This document shows positions 1 through 8,095 of a DNA stretch of 64,000 nt, piece after piece (within the stretch, counting starts at the first letter, position 1; each line of letters starts with the position of its first letter). Source of the stretch: Hafnia paralvei ATCC 29927 (lineage in GTDB: Bacteria > Pseudomonadota > Gammaproteobacteria > Enterobacterales > Enterobacteriaceae); contig NZ_LXET01000038.1 of the NCBI RefSeq assembly GCF_001655005.1, forward strand, positions 62,001-126,000. Reading direction: 5' to 3'. The notes under the pieces were generated by a model. It saw only the letters and a program-made list of their open reading frames with translations. It had not been told where the DNA came from and ran no database searches. A program made the translations under genes and the position numbers.

Positions 1-583
1 ATAAATCGACGGGACCGAAGGTGTTTTTATACTGAACCAGATTGTAACTGCGGTAAGAACCATCATAGTTACCGTTATAACCATTACCTGGAGCCTGCGC
101 CTGCATGTCGAAGTCCCAGATATCGGTTTTTGCACCGACAACCGTATAGTAAATACTATTTTGTTTACCGTAGGTTAGCGTCCCCCACGTTGCGCTTTTC
201 AGACCTCCAAACAACATACGACGGTCGGTATTTGCGGCGCCTTCGGCATAGTGATTATCCCAGTTGAATATGGCTGGAACATTTAGACCCAGTTCGTAAT
301 AGCCAATCAGGCTAACATCGTCAAACAGATAGTAATCTGCCGAGAAGCGGACACGAGTACCACCATCATAGCCGTTACGTTTGTAAGATCCTTTATCGCT
401 GTTACCCATTTCGTCAATAAACTGAGGACGAATACTACCACCTACCTGAAACTTCAGGCGGCTCAGCGGATCGCCAGCCTGAGGATTTTGTTCCAGCAAT
501 GTAATTTCTGCGAAAGAAGAGAACGACGCACAGCCCAATGCCACAGCTAATGCTACTTTTTTAGCCACATGATGTTTAAACAT
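1..583 (-). CDS. Outer-membrane porin, 5' part only (runs off the window start)
   Basis: The first 194 codons of a minus-strand gene are present; the 3' end lies before base 1. The ATG is at 583. The product opens with a typical Sec signal peptide (positive MFKHHVAKK, hydrophobic core, cleavage after SFA near residue 25). It continues with glycine- and aromatic-rich alternating segments (VGGSIRPQF, GGTRVRFSADYYL, GYYELGLNVP, LFGGLKSATWGTLTYGKQ) characteristic of the beta-strands and turns of trimeric Gram-negative porins. The GLKS-WGTLTYGKQNS stretch is the classic porin strand before the constriction loop. By family it should form a passive diffusion channel in the outer membrane; substrate preference cannot be read from this fragment. 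It is not close enough to OmpC/OmpF to name. Confidence 0.8.
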   Translation of the reverse strand, partial: MFKHHVAKKVALAVALGCASFSSFAEITLLEQNPQAGDPLSRLKFQVGGSIRPQFIDEMGNSDKGSYKRNGYDGGTRVRFSADYYLFDDVSLIGYYELGLNVPAIFNWDNHYAEGAANTDRRMLFGGLKSATWGTLTYGKQNSIYYTVVGAKTDIWDFDMQAQAPGNGYNGNYDGSYRSYNLVQYKNTFGPVDL

Positions 584-1197
584 TATTTATCCCTGCATAT
601 TCGTGAATATGTAATTTACATTCGTAACTGTTTTATAGGTAAAATAATAGAAATACATAAAGCCATTGAGGTTTATATTCAACAGCCAAATGCGGTGTGC
701 ATTCAACTATATAGCGACAAAAAAAGCAACAATAGCCGTCTAATTAAACTAAAAAATAGAGAGTCTGGTTTCGTATTTCATACAAGGGATCGTTTGCTTT
801 ATTATTTAAGATGGTGATTTTAAAATCAAAGTGGCTGCTATATGAACGTTAAATATATTGGGTAAAATAAAAATGATATTTTAGGGGGTAAATAATACCG
901 CAATGGTATTTTTTGTTGAGCCGTTTTAGGACACCGGATTATTCTCTTTATCGAATTTTGCCGAAATGCACAGCAGTTCACCAAGATGACACTTCCTCTA
1001 TTAAGCCATAAGCCACATCGGCGTAGGTGTAGAAAGCGCTCTAACATCGGTAGCCTACCTAGTTTTCATCATTGTTTTTCAGCGTGTTACCCTTACTTTT
1101 GACGTTAATCTTAACGGCAAAATTTTCATTTAAAGGGGATGAACCCCCTGTTATCATCACTAGGACTTTAGACGAAAAGATAAAAACAGGAGTAGAT
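584..1197. other. AT-rich intergenic region between divergent porin and peroxidase genes
   Basis: This 614-base stretch separates two divergently read genes and must hold both promoters. It is visibly AT-rich. A perfect 14-bp palindrome, TGATTTTAAAATCA, lies at 815-828. Short open frames exist on both strands but have no ribosome binding site or recognisable protein features. No specific promoter could be assigned with confidence. Confidence 0.5.
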
Positions 1198-2130
1198 ATG
1201 AGTCATTTTGATGTAACGAATGGACCTGGTGAGAATGCTTTTTTTTTGGTATTCAACCTGATGGATACCGTAGAAACCAAAAACACGTTAATTGATTTTT
1301 GTTCAGAGTTTTCAGCCATTTCAAGAAGTATGCGAAATCGTTTTCCAGAACTACAGATAAGTAGCGTTATGGGGTTTGGTGCTCAGGCATGGAGAAAATA
1401 TTTCCCTGAACAACCCGTACCTAAAGAGTTATTTCCATTTGAGGAAATCAAAGGGCAAAAACATACGGCAGTATCGACTCCCGGTGACATCTTTTTTCAT
1501 ATCAGGGCTCTACGTGTTGATGCTTGCTATGAAATGGCATCCATTATCTGCAAAAAATTGTCAGAGATAACGACTGTTGTCGATGAAGTTCATGGTTTTC
1601 GTTATTTTGATGGACGCTCAATTATTGGATTTGTAGATGGTACAGAAAATCCAGAATACCCAGATGAGCGTATTGAATGTGCTGTGATCGGTGATGAAGA
1701 CCTTAGTTTTCGTGGTGGTAGCTATGCCTTCGTTCAAAAATATATTCATGATATGAAAGCATGGGAAGATTTGCCGACTGAAATGCAAGAGAAGGTGATT
1801 GGGCGCCATAAATTCAATGATGTAGAGTTAGCTGACGAAGAGAAAAATGAGAACACTCATAACGTTGTCACTAATATTCAGGATGAGCAAGGGAACGACC
1901 TGAAAATCGTACGCGCAAATATGCCATTTTCAAATCCAGCCAAAGGGGAATATGGCACATACTTTATTGGTTACTCTCGTTATTTTTCAACGACTAAACG
2001 TATGTTGGAGAATATGTTTATCGGCGATCCTATCGGTAACTCAGATAAATTGTTGGATTTTAGTGTCGCCGTGACCGGTACGCTATTTTTTATTCCTTCT
2101 CCTGACTTGCTAGAAAGATTGGGTGGTTGA
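1198..2130 (+). CDS. DyP-type haem peroxidase (YfeX-like)
   Basis: A 310-residue protein with the dye-decolorising peroxidase fold signature. The distal GFVDG motif lies at 144-148 (Asp147), a histidine at 221 in NENTHNVV is in the place of the proximal haem ligand, and arginines at 239 (IVRANMPF) and 261 (GYSR) match the haem-pocket arginines. The RGGSY and EKVIGR stretches also resemble E. coli YfeX. Members oxidise dyes, porphyrinogens or other phenolics with hydrogen peroxide; the natural substrate is unknown. No signal peptide is visible, so a cytoplasmic location is expected. The ATG at 1198 is chosen over an upstream in-frame start at 1072 because AGGAGT precedes it by a few bases and it gives the family length. 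The gene stands alone between a divergent porin and convergent acetyltransferases. Confidence 0.88.
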   Translation: MSHFDVTNGPGENAFFLVFNLMDTVETKNTLIDFCSEFSAISRSMRNRFPELQISSVMGFGAQAWRKYFPEQPVPKELFPFEEIKGQKHTAVSTPGDIFFHIRALRVDACYEMASIICKKLSEITTVVDEVHGFRYFDGRSIIGFVDGTENPEYPDERIECAVIGDEDLSFRGGSYAFVQKYIHDMKAWEDLPTEMQEKVIGRHKFNDVELADEEKNENTHNVVTNIQDEQGNDLKIVRANMPFSNPAKGEYGTYFIGYSRYFSTTKRMLENMFIGDPIGNSDKLLDFSVAVTGTLFFIPSPDLLERLGG

Positions 2131-2343
2131 TAGCTTTTTTGTGTGCACGAAAGGTGCAGGTCATGGGTCATCGGGTAAGCATATTTTTTAAACGCTAATC
2201 TACTGACCTGCATCGCAATGAAACTTTCATGTGCTGAATTTATAATGACTTTATGTTGGCTATAGAACTATAGCTCCATAGCTATAATAGGGGGCGGGTA
2301 TATCAGTAGTGAACCTCTGTTGATTATTGTATGAGAATGAAAA

Positions 2344-2985
2344 CTATCGCATTGTAAATTTTGTACGAAGGGTTTTAATGTCATTAGACATTATTGCAGT
2401 GAGGTGTTTAGTTATCTCTTCTACAGGCCAATCCCACCACGCTAGTTTTTCTAATTCACATACTATTTCATCTGAAAATCGTTTCTTAATGACTTTTGCT
2501 GGATTACCACCGACGATGGTGTAAGCAGGGACGTCCATCGTGACAACAGACTGAGAGGAAATAATCGCGCCGTTGCCGATCTTCACGCCGGGCATGATCA
2601 GGGCTTTGTACCCGATCCAGACATCATTCCCGATTATTGTATCACCTTTGAATGGCAAATCTTCAGGCTCTGGCATCGCCTTTTCCCATCCATTCCCGAA
2701 TATATAAAACGGAAACGTAGAGAAGCCTGATAATTTGTGATTCGCACCGTTCATTATGAACTGGACACCTTTTGCGATAGCACAAAATTTACCGATAACC
2801 AGCTTGTCACCGATGAAGGGGAAGTGATAGAGAACATTCCGTTCAAAATTCTCAGAGTCTTCTGGATCATCGTAATATGTGAAATCACCTATGATAATAT
2901 TTGGATTCGTCACCGTATTTTTGATGAAACAAACCTGAGGGAAACCTTCCATTGGATGTTTATTGAGTGGATCTGGGCCTTGCAT
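2344..2985 (-). CDS. Vat-family (CatB-type) xenobiotic O-acetyltransferase, probable streptogramin A acetyltransferase
   Basis: A 213-residue left-handed beta-helix acetyltransferase. Hexapeptide repeats are clear (IGKFCAI, IIGNDVWIG, IMPGVKIG, GAIISSQSVV). The catalytic histidine is His83 in MNGANHKL, the same motif as in VatD and the CatB enzymes. FGNGWEKAMP and the C-terminal WWDWP also match the family. Family members acetylate streptogramin A or chloramphenicol with acetyl-CoA in the cytoplasm; the real substrate is not proven here. The ATG at 2985 is preferred because GGAG precedes it at good spacing and the protein then begins like Vat proteins (MQGPDPLNKHP). A GTG at 3033 would add 16 residues and overlap the upstream gene. 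The GNAT gene lies directly upstream on the same strand, so the two are probably co-transcribed. Confidence 0.85.
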   Translation of the reverse strand: MQGPDPLNKHPMEGFPQVCFIKNTVTNPNIIIGDFTYYDDPEDSENFERNVLYHFPFIGDKLVIGKFCAIAKGVQFIMNGANHKLSGFSTFPFYIFGNGWEKAMPEPEDLPFKGDTIIGNDVWIGYKALIMPGVKIGNGAIISSQSVVTMDVPAYTIVGGNPAKVIKKRFSDEIVCELEKLAWWDWPVEEITKHLTAIMSNDIKTLRTKFTMR

Positions 2986-3008
2986 ACACTCTCCGGTGTC
3001 ATATTCTG

Positions 3009-3557
3009 TTAGTTCGAGTGATGGATATTCCACTCATCACGAGTAATTTCCCACAATTCTGAGTCTAAAAGTCCACCGATAAATTGTGCCTTTTCAGTTT
3101 TGATTAATCGCATGCCGCTACTGGCTGAAATTTGCTGAGAACGTATGTTTTCTGCCGCTTTTGATGTTCGCAAAACGGGCTTATTCAAAGTGTTAAACCA
3201 GTAATTTGTTGCCTCAATACTGGCTTCCCGCATTAATCCTCGACCCTGATATTCAGGTACCAGCCAGAAACCACGATTATTATCTTTCGTATCGTCCAGG
3301 CTGATAACGCCTATCAAATTGTCAAGATCATCCCGAAGCCGTATAGTCCAAAACCAAGCGAGTCCTTTTGCCATAGCAGGCAGGGCGATGTTATCAACGT
3401 AATGCGATGCAGCATTGTCCGGGTAAGGCCAAGGAATCGATGACACTAAATAGCGCACAATCTCCCAGCGTGGAAAGAGTTTCTGAATTTGGAGTGCATC
3501 TTCAGAAACTAATGGCTTTAACAGCAAGCGCTCTGTTTTTAGCGTGGGTATCTGCAT
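3009..3557 (-). CDS. GNAT-family N-acetyltransferase (RimJ/RimL type)
   Basis: A 182-residue acetyltransferase of the RimJ/RimL subgroup. It opens with the usual TERLLLKPL strand, and the acetyl-CoA pyrophosphate loop QGRGLM lies at 104-109 after the strand RGFWLVPEY. The later AAENIRSQQISASSGMRL stretch is the conserved motif in which an Asn and Ser line the cofactor pocket. The substrate could be a ribosomal protein N-terminus, an amino acid or a small antibiotic; nothing in the sequence decides this. It ends 23 bases before the start of the Vat-like gene, which suggests a two-gene operon of acetyltransferases on an AT-rich accessory stretch. Confidence 0.82.
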   Translation of the reverse strand: MQIPTLKTERLLLKPLVSEDALQIQKLFPRWEIVRYLVSSIPWPYPDNAASHYVDNIALPAMAKGLAWFWTIRLRDDLDNLIGVISLDDTKDNNRGFWLVPEYQGRGLMREASIEATNYWFNTLNKPVLRTSKAAENIRSQQISASSGMRLIKTEKAQFIGGLLDSELWEITRDEWNIHHSN

Positions 3558-3822
3558 ACGTTCTTCTACTTACACTCTACTTTAATAAAATCAATGAGTG
3601 AACATGAGTAATGCCCGCGTCTTGTACGAAACTGCTTTGTAAGAACTCTTAGCCGCTAAGAGCGAAGAGCTACGTTATGATTCTATTATTCTTATGGTAT
3701 ATTTGATTGATATCATTAACTATCCCCATAGGTGGCTCAAGTGTACTTCGGCTATCTTCATCGCCTTATGACCTAACAAATGCAAGAAAGCAACGTGACC
3801 TGTAAGTGCGCGATCGGGAATA

Positions 3823-4719
3823 TTATGGCCACGTCTCTTTACCATCTTTATAGACATCACGATTGTAACATTCGAATTTGCTGAATCTACACGCTTCATT
3901 GAGATACTTTAGTGACATCCCGCGGCTTTTTTCAACGCCTTCACCTCTGTGATACATCAAGGCAATCATGGAGAATGCATCGGCTTTAACTGACGCTAAC
4001 TTATCTTGGGAGGCGGCCTGAAAAAGGCTCATGGCTTTATCGTAGTGTCGAAGATGGGATTCTTCATGTGCTTCCCACATAACTGCGTAGGGATTGCCGC
4101 TAGTCGCCAGTTTTCTGATATTTTCTTCATAGATAGGATCGAATGTATTCAGATATTTATCCTCGTTGATTTTTACTAAACCTTCATTCGCTTCCCGCAA
4201 GCCAAGATTTACAGCTTTTTCGTAATACTGATAAGCTTTATCTGGTTCGCTTTTTGCGAGTATGGATCCTAGTGAGGCTAATGCTAACGGATAGTTCTGT
4301 TTTGCAGACTCTTCTATCAACGCCAACGATTTTTCTTCACTTTTTTCAATTCCCATCCCCCCTTTATATGCATATCCAAGATATAGCTGAGCTGAGGGAT
4401 CTCCTGCGGCTGCGGCTTCCTGTAGTGACGGAATCGCCTTTTTAAGAAGTTCTTTTGCGAGCGCTTTATTCTCTCTTAGCGAATATTTAGCTAGGTCTTC
4501 ATCAGAGTACATATACATATTGGCAAGATAATAATTGGCTATGCCATTACCTGATTTTTTAAAATACTCAGCGGCTTTAATCTCATTAACGTCAACATTA
4601 TCACCGGTATAAAATTTATAACCTTCCTTGAAATTTTCTTCATCTGCCATCATGGCAGCATGACTCACGCAGGACACTATCAGCAATGTGGTGAGAGCTA
4701 TAGTAAGGCTGTGGCGCAT
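3823..4719 (-). CDS. Secreted or lipid-anchored Sel1/TPR-like repeat protein
   Basis: A 298-residue exported protein. The N-terminus MRHSLTIALTTLLIVSC has a hydrophobic core ending in IVSC, which fits a lipobox (Cys17). A signal peptidase I site after SHA a few residues later is the alternative. The mature part is built of alpha-helical repeats of Sel1 type (AQLYLGYAYKGGMGIEKS, ALIEESAKQNYPLALASLG, FSMIALMYHRGEGVEKS), with the usual G-x-G-V/I-x-K/R turn. Such repeats bind proteins or peptidoglycan-associated partners; no specific function is known. The ATG at 4719 is preferred to a GTG at 4731 because GGAA precedes it at a normal distance. It is monocistronic, with SdsR beyond it on the same strand. 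Confidence 0.75.
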   Translation of the reverse strand: MRHSLTIALTTLLIVSCVSHAAMMADEENFKEGYKFYTGDNVDVNEIKAAEYFKKSGNGIANYYLANMYMYSDEDLAKYSLRENKALAKELLKKAIPSLQEAAAAGDPSAQLYLGYAYKGGMGIEKSEEKSLALIEESAKQNYPLALASLGSILAKSEPDKAYQYYEKAVNLGLREANEGLVKINEDKYLNTFDPIYEENIRKLATSGNPYAVMWEAHEESHLRHYDKAMSLFQAASQDKLASVKADAFSMIALMYHRGEGVEKSRGMSLKYLNEACRFSKFECYNRDVYKDGKETWP

Positions 4720-4953
4720 ATCACTTTCCACTATATAAAATTTGTCTCTGGATAATAGGGCATCAGTAATGTTTGTTCCATATCAAGTCAACAAAGGGGC
4801 AAGATTCGAAAGATTGTCGCCATTTTGTCTGGCCGTCCAATGAGGTTCCTTAGATAGCCCACATACCTTGAGAATAACATCGTCACTGATTAAAAAGAGA
4901 GGATGGGGGAAGCCCTTGAGAATGGCGCGAGGAGTTGTTTTATAAGAGTATAT

Positions 4954-5057
4954 AAAAAAAGACCTGATACGACTCCTGTATCAGGTCTAGGGAAATGGCT
5001 CTTGGGAGAGAGCCGTGCGCTAAAAGTTGGCATTAATGCAGGCTTGGATTGCCTTGC
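4954..5057 (-). ncRNA. sdsR: SdsR (RyeB) small regulatory RNA
   Basis: Read on the minus strand from 5057, the sequence begins GCAAGGCA and contains AAGCCTGCATTAATGCC, AACTTTTAGCGCACGG and the hairpin GGCTCT-CTCCCA-AGAGCC, in the order I recall for E. coli SdsR. It ends with a strong terminator, GACCTGATAC / GTATCAGGTC with a 7-base loop (4961-4987), and seven T residues at 4954-4960. The deduced length is 104 nucleotides, as in E. coli. SdsR is a highly abundant, Hfq-binding sRNA made in stationary phase under sigma-S; known E. coli and Salmonella targets include mutS, tolC and ompD. The E. coli gene also lies close to the letAB (yebST)-msrC-proQ region, which supports the assignment. Confidence 0.9.
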
Positions 5058-5063
5058 TATTTA

Positions 5064-5070
5064 ATAGTAG
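5064..5070 (-). promoter_or_regulatory. Sigma-S-type -10 element of sdsR
   Basis: On the minus strand CTACTAT ends six bases before the inferred sdsR start at 5057. The hexamer TACTAT occupies -12 to -7 and is preceded by C at -13, the hallmark of sigma-S promoters. No good -35 hexamer is seen, also typical for this class. Confidence 0.6.
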
Positions 5071-5431
5071 TCGACGATGCTTTTTTTTCCAGTTTTTAGC
5101 AAATCGTGCGATTAAGCGCGGTAACAGAAAATGTTAATGCCTTAATTGCTATCAATATATTGCTGAAATGCTCTTAGGCTCAGGTTCTGCGCGGCGTTTC
5201 GCTTAGGGGGCTCTTGTGCCAAATATGGCGGCGCAGAGGGGGCTTGATAACCCTCTGATGGCCTGAATAGTCAGTTTTTGGCAAGTATTTGGAATTTATA
5301 GAGCGTTAGATAAGCATATTCATTTTAACCCGCCACGAGGTGCATCGCGTGGTTTCAGTCGGGATATGGACTATGACTCGAAAGCGTAGAAGCTTCCCGC
5401 GGTTTTGAGCGCGTTAGAGAGCTCGGGGAAG
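5071..5431. other. Intergenic region upstream of sdsR, no gene recognised
   Basis: About 360 bases lie between the sdsR promoter and the letB terminator. No open frame with a ribosome binding site and no familiar RNA was recognised. In E. coli the antisense RNA RyeA/SraC is read across sdsR from the opposite strand; an equivalent transcript here would have to run on the plus strand from downstream of sdsR and cannot be identified by eye. The E. coli neighbours yebV, yebW and pphA are absent. Confidence 0.45.
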
Positions 5432-5458
5432 AAACGGCCTAATCGAATTAGGCCGTTT
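5432..5458 (-). terminator. Hairpin after letB
   Basis: A perfect 12-bp stem (AAACGGCCTAAT / ATTAGGCCGTTT) with a 3-base loop starts 7 bases after the letB stop codon. The following T-run is short and broken (TTTCTT), so termination may be partial. Confidence 0.7.
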
Positions 5459-5464
5459 GAGATA

Positions 5465-8095
5465 TTAGCGTAGAGGGATCGCGGTACCCCAGCTCTGCCA
5501 TTTATCTGGTGCATTATCGTTAAGTAGATAGTGCGTATTTGGCTGAGCCTGTGGCGCGAGCGGTGTGGTTGGTGGTGTCGCAAACGCAATACCGCCGCGG
5601 ATAAACTGCTGGAATGTTCCGGTTTTAACCATGCCGCCGGTAAGGCCGAACTCTACGTTATAACCTGATGCCAGCCAGAACACCGAGTTCTCACGTACCA
5701 GCCTCTGATATTTCTTGCTGATGCGTAATGCTACATGCACTCGATCAGACATCGATCCCAGATACAAACCGGTAACCGTTCCCACTTCGATTCCGCGGAA
5801 TAGAACCGGAGTGCCAATTTGCAGCGAGCCGGTTTCCGGTGCATCCACGATCACGCTTAAGCCATCGAGATAGCGGGAGTCTGCGATTGATGCTTGTTGT
5901 AACTCAAAGGTTCGCATGGTGCGTCCATGACCCGGCTCCAGATTGATATATGGCTGAAGTAGGGTTTCTAAATTGCTGACGCCGGTGGCAGAAATCTCAG
6001 GTGTTACGATGGAGAAGCGGGTGCCTTGGCGAGCAAAAGAGTCCACATATTCAGGATAAAGCACCGCCTTCGCCAACACTTCGTTGCGTTCATTGGAGAG
6101 CTTGAGCGACTCCACTTGACCGATATCGATACCTAAATAGCGAATTGGCATCCCGGCTGAAAGCTTAGATGCGTCATAGGTACGCAGAGTAATTTGGCTA
6201 CCAATTGCTCTGGCCGCAGTTTCAGAGGCGTACAGCTCTCGTTTCTGTCCCTTGGTGACGTTAACACCTTCAATGTTATCGAAGCTAATTGCGCCTTTGA
6301 TCGCACGGTCGAGAGGAGAAGCTTGAATCGTTAATCCACTGCCATTCAACTGAACCTTGGCGCCGCCTTCAGCCCAGAAAATAGTCTGTGGCGTTAGCAG
6401 TTTACGATAAGCGGGTTGGATATAGATATCGACCTCAAACGTGTTCACTTTAGGACGAACGTCGACAATCTCACCGACTTGGAACTTACGATACAGCACC
6501 ACAGAACCGGTCTGAATGTCCGGTAGCGTATCCGCCAGTAGCGTTAGCGTGGCCGGAGGCAGATCGCCAACAAACCCTTGTTCTGCATGCTCACTGTTTT
6601 GATACAGCGGATATTTATCTTTCGGCTCGCCTTTACTGCTCGCCACGACTCGAATACCGCCATCCAACCATTCTTGCGCGCTCGCGCCAAGTACCTGTAC
6701 GCCGTCAACGCCGAATTTAACATCAAGGCGGCTGTTTACGATGAACTTGCTGTCTGCATGAATGCGGTTGCGATATTGCGCATCAATAGCAACATCGAAA
6801 ACAACGTTATTGTCTTTTAAAACGCGATTAAGCACCTGACCAATTTTGATGCCATTCATACTCAATGGCTGACCGACATCTACGCCGTAGCTTTGAGGGG
6901 CGCTTAGCGTGACTTTCAGCACGTTGGGTTGCTGTAAGAGCGCTTCTGCACTGGGAAGCACGGTGAAATGGTTTTGTGGCTCGCCTTCACCTGGAATCAG
7001 TTCAAATACGTTACCGGTGAGCAACTGGCTGAGTTTAGCGTTATCCAAGCTCAATTTAGGGCTGGTCATTTTGATGCGCGTTCCGCTACGCATCAGATCA
7101 ACGATGCTAGGATCGATGGTCAGTTCACCATTGACCTTGCCATCTTTTTCTAACGTCATTTTGGTGAGCGTGCCGACCTGCAGGCCTTGATAGATGAGCG
7201 GGGTACGATCGGCTGCCAAGCCATCACCGTTTGGCAGGTCTAAGCCAATTGCGACCCCGCGTTGACTATGCGCTAAATCAGGATAAAGCGTGTAATTATG
7301 GTTTGCTTTAGCCTGCTTGCCGTCTTGTGGGGAGTCGAATGCAATAGCGCCATTGACCAAGGCCGCCATGCTTTCCATCTGCACCGAAACGCCGTCTAAA
7401 CCAAAGTCGCCTTTGAAGCCTGAGACGTTCCAGAAACGGCTGTTATCTTTCACTAAATTGGCAAAACGCTTGTCGATAAGCACGTCAATGCTTACCCCTT
7501 GCTGATTCTCAGCTATCGTAAAGTCATACACTTTGCCCACTGGGATTTTGCGGTAGTAGACCAACGAGCCCGCGCTAAGAGAGCCCAAATCGGGAGCAAA
7601 TAAATGAATCAACAATTCGCCGGTATTGAGTCGGAACTTAGGCTGAGTATCTAGCGCGACAAAATGCTTACTTGGTTTTCCGGTTCCCGGCATCATGCCG
7701 ATGTAGTTACCGCCAACCAACGCATCTAGCCCAGAAATGCCGGCTAGAGACGCTTTTGGCGTTACCAGCCAGAACTGGGTTCCATCGCGCAGCGCATCTT
7801 TCATATCGCTTTTGATACTCACGCTGACTTCAATTTTATTGAGGTCTTCACTGAGCGCAATTTTTTGCACGGTGCCGACTTCAACCCCCTGATAGCGCAC
7901 CGGCGTACGTCCGGCAACCAGACCCGCCGCCGATTGGAAATCGATGATGACGGTGTCACCGCGCTCTTGCAGGGTGGAATAGATCAACCAGCCTGCAATT
8001 AGCAGCGCAATAAAAGGTAATAACCAAAACGGTGAGATACGACGTTTGCGTCGTAGCGTCGCGTTAGTCGGTGTATTCGGCGTTTCCTGTTGCAT
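5465..8095 (-). CDS. letB: LetB (YebT), seven-MCE-domain envelope lipid-transport tunnel protein
   Basis: An 876-residue protein with an N-terminal membrane helix (WLLPFIALLIAGWLIYS, about residues 24-40) followed by seven tandem MCE domains. The domains can be counted from their repeated signature strand: TPVRYQGVEVGTV, SLVYYRKIPVGKV, TPLIYQGLQVGTL, QPLSMNGIKIGQV, SVVLYRKFQVGEI, MPIRYLGIDIGQV and TPVLFRGIEVGTV. In E. coli LetB forms a hexameric tube that spans the periplasm and carries lipids between the inner and outer membranes, working with the membrane protein LetA. The ATG at 8095 is preferred to one at 8101: GGGA is well spaced for it, and the resulting MQQETP aligns with the E. coli start MSQETP. 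The gene overlaps the end of letA by 32 bases. Confidence 0.96.
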   Translation of the reverse strand: MQQETPNTPTNATLRRKRRISPFWLLPFIALLIAGWLIYSTLQERGDTVIIDFQSAAGLVAGRTPVRYQGVEVGTVQKIALSEDLNKIEVSVSIKSDMKDALRDGTQFWLVTPKASLAGISGLDALVGGNYIGMMPGTGKPSKHFVALDTQPKFRLNTGELLIHLFAPDLGSLSAGSLVYYRKIPVGKVYDFTIAENQQGVSIDVLIDKRFANLVKDNSRFWNVSGFKGDFGLDGVSVQMESMAALVNGAIAFDSPQDGKQAKANHNYTLYPDLAHSQRGVAIGLDLPNGDGLAADRTPLIYQGLQVGTLTKMTLEKDGKVNGELTIDPSIVDLMRSGTRIKMTSPKLSLDNAKLSQLLTGNVFELIPGEGEPQNHFTVLPSAEALLQQPNVLKVTLSAPQSYGVDVGQPLSMNGIKIGQVLNRVLKDNNVVFDVAIDAQYRNRIHADSKFIVNSRLDVKFGVDGVQVLGASAQEWLDGGIRVVASSKGEPKDKYPLYQNSEHAEQGFVGDLPPATLTLLADTLPDIQTGSVVLYRKFQVGEIVDVRPKVNTFEVDIYIQPAYRKLLTPQTIFWAEGGAKVQLNGSGLTIQASPLDRAIKGAISFDNIEGVNVTKGQKRELYASETAARAIGSQITLRTYDASKLSAGMPIRYLGIDIGQVESLKLSNERNEVLAKAVLYPEYVDSFARQGTRFSIVTPEISATGVSNLETLLQPYINLEPGHGRTMRTFELQQASIADSRYLDGLSVIVDAPETGSLQIGTPVLFRGIEVGTVTGLYLGSMSDRVHVALRISKKYQRLVRENSVFWLASGYNVEFGLTGGMVKTGTFQQFIRGGIAFATPPTTPLAPQAQPNTHYLLNDNAPDKWQSWGTAIPLR

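Noticed and set aside
569..1047. Short open frames in the porin-peroxidase gap (569-817 plus strand, 838-1047 minus strand)
   Set aside because: AT-rich, no ribosome binding site, and protein composition unlike real small proteins; the first overlaps the start of the porin gene.
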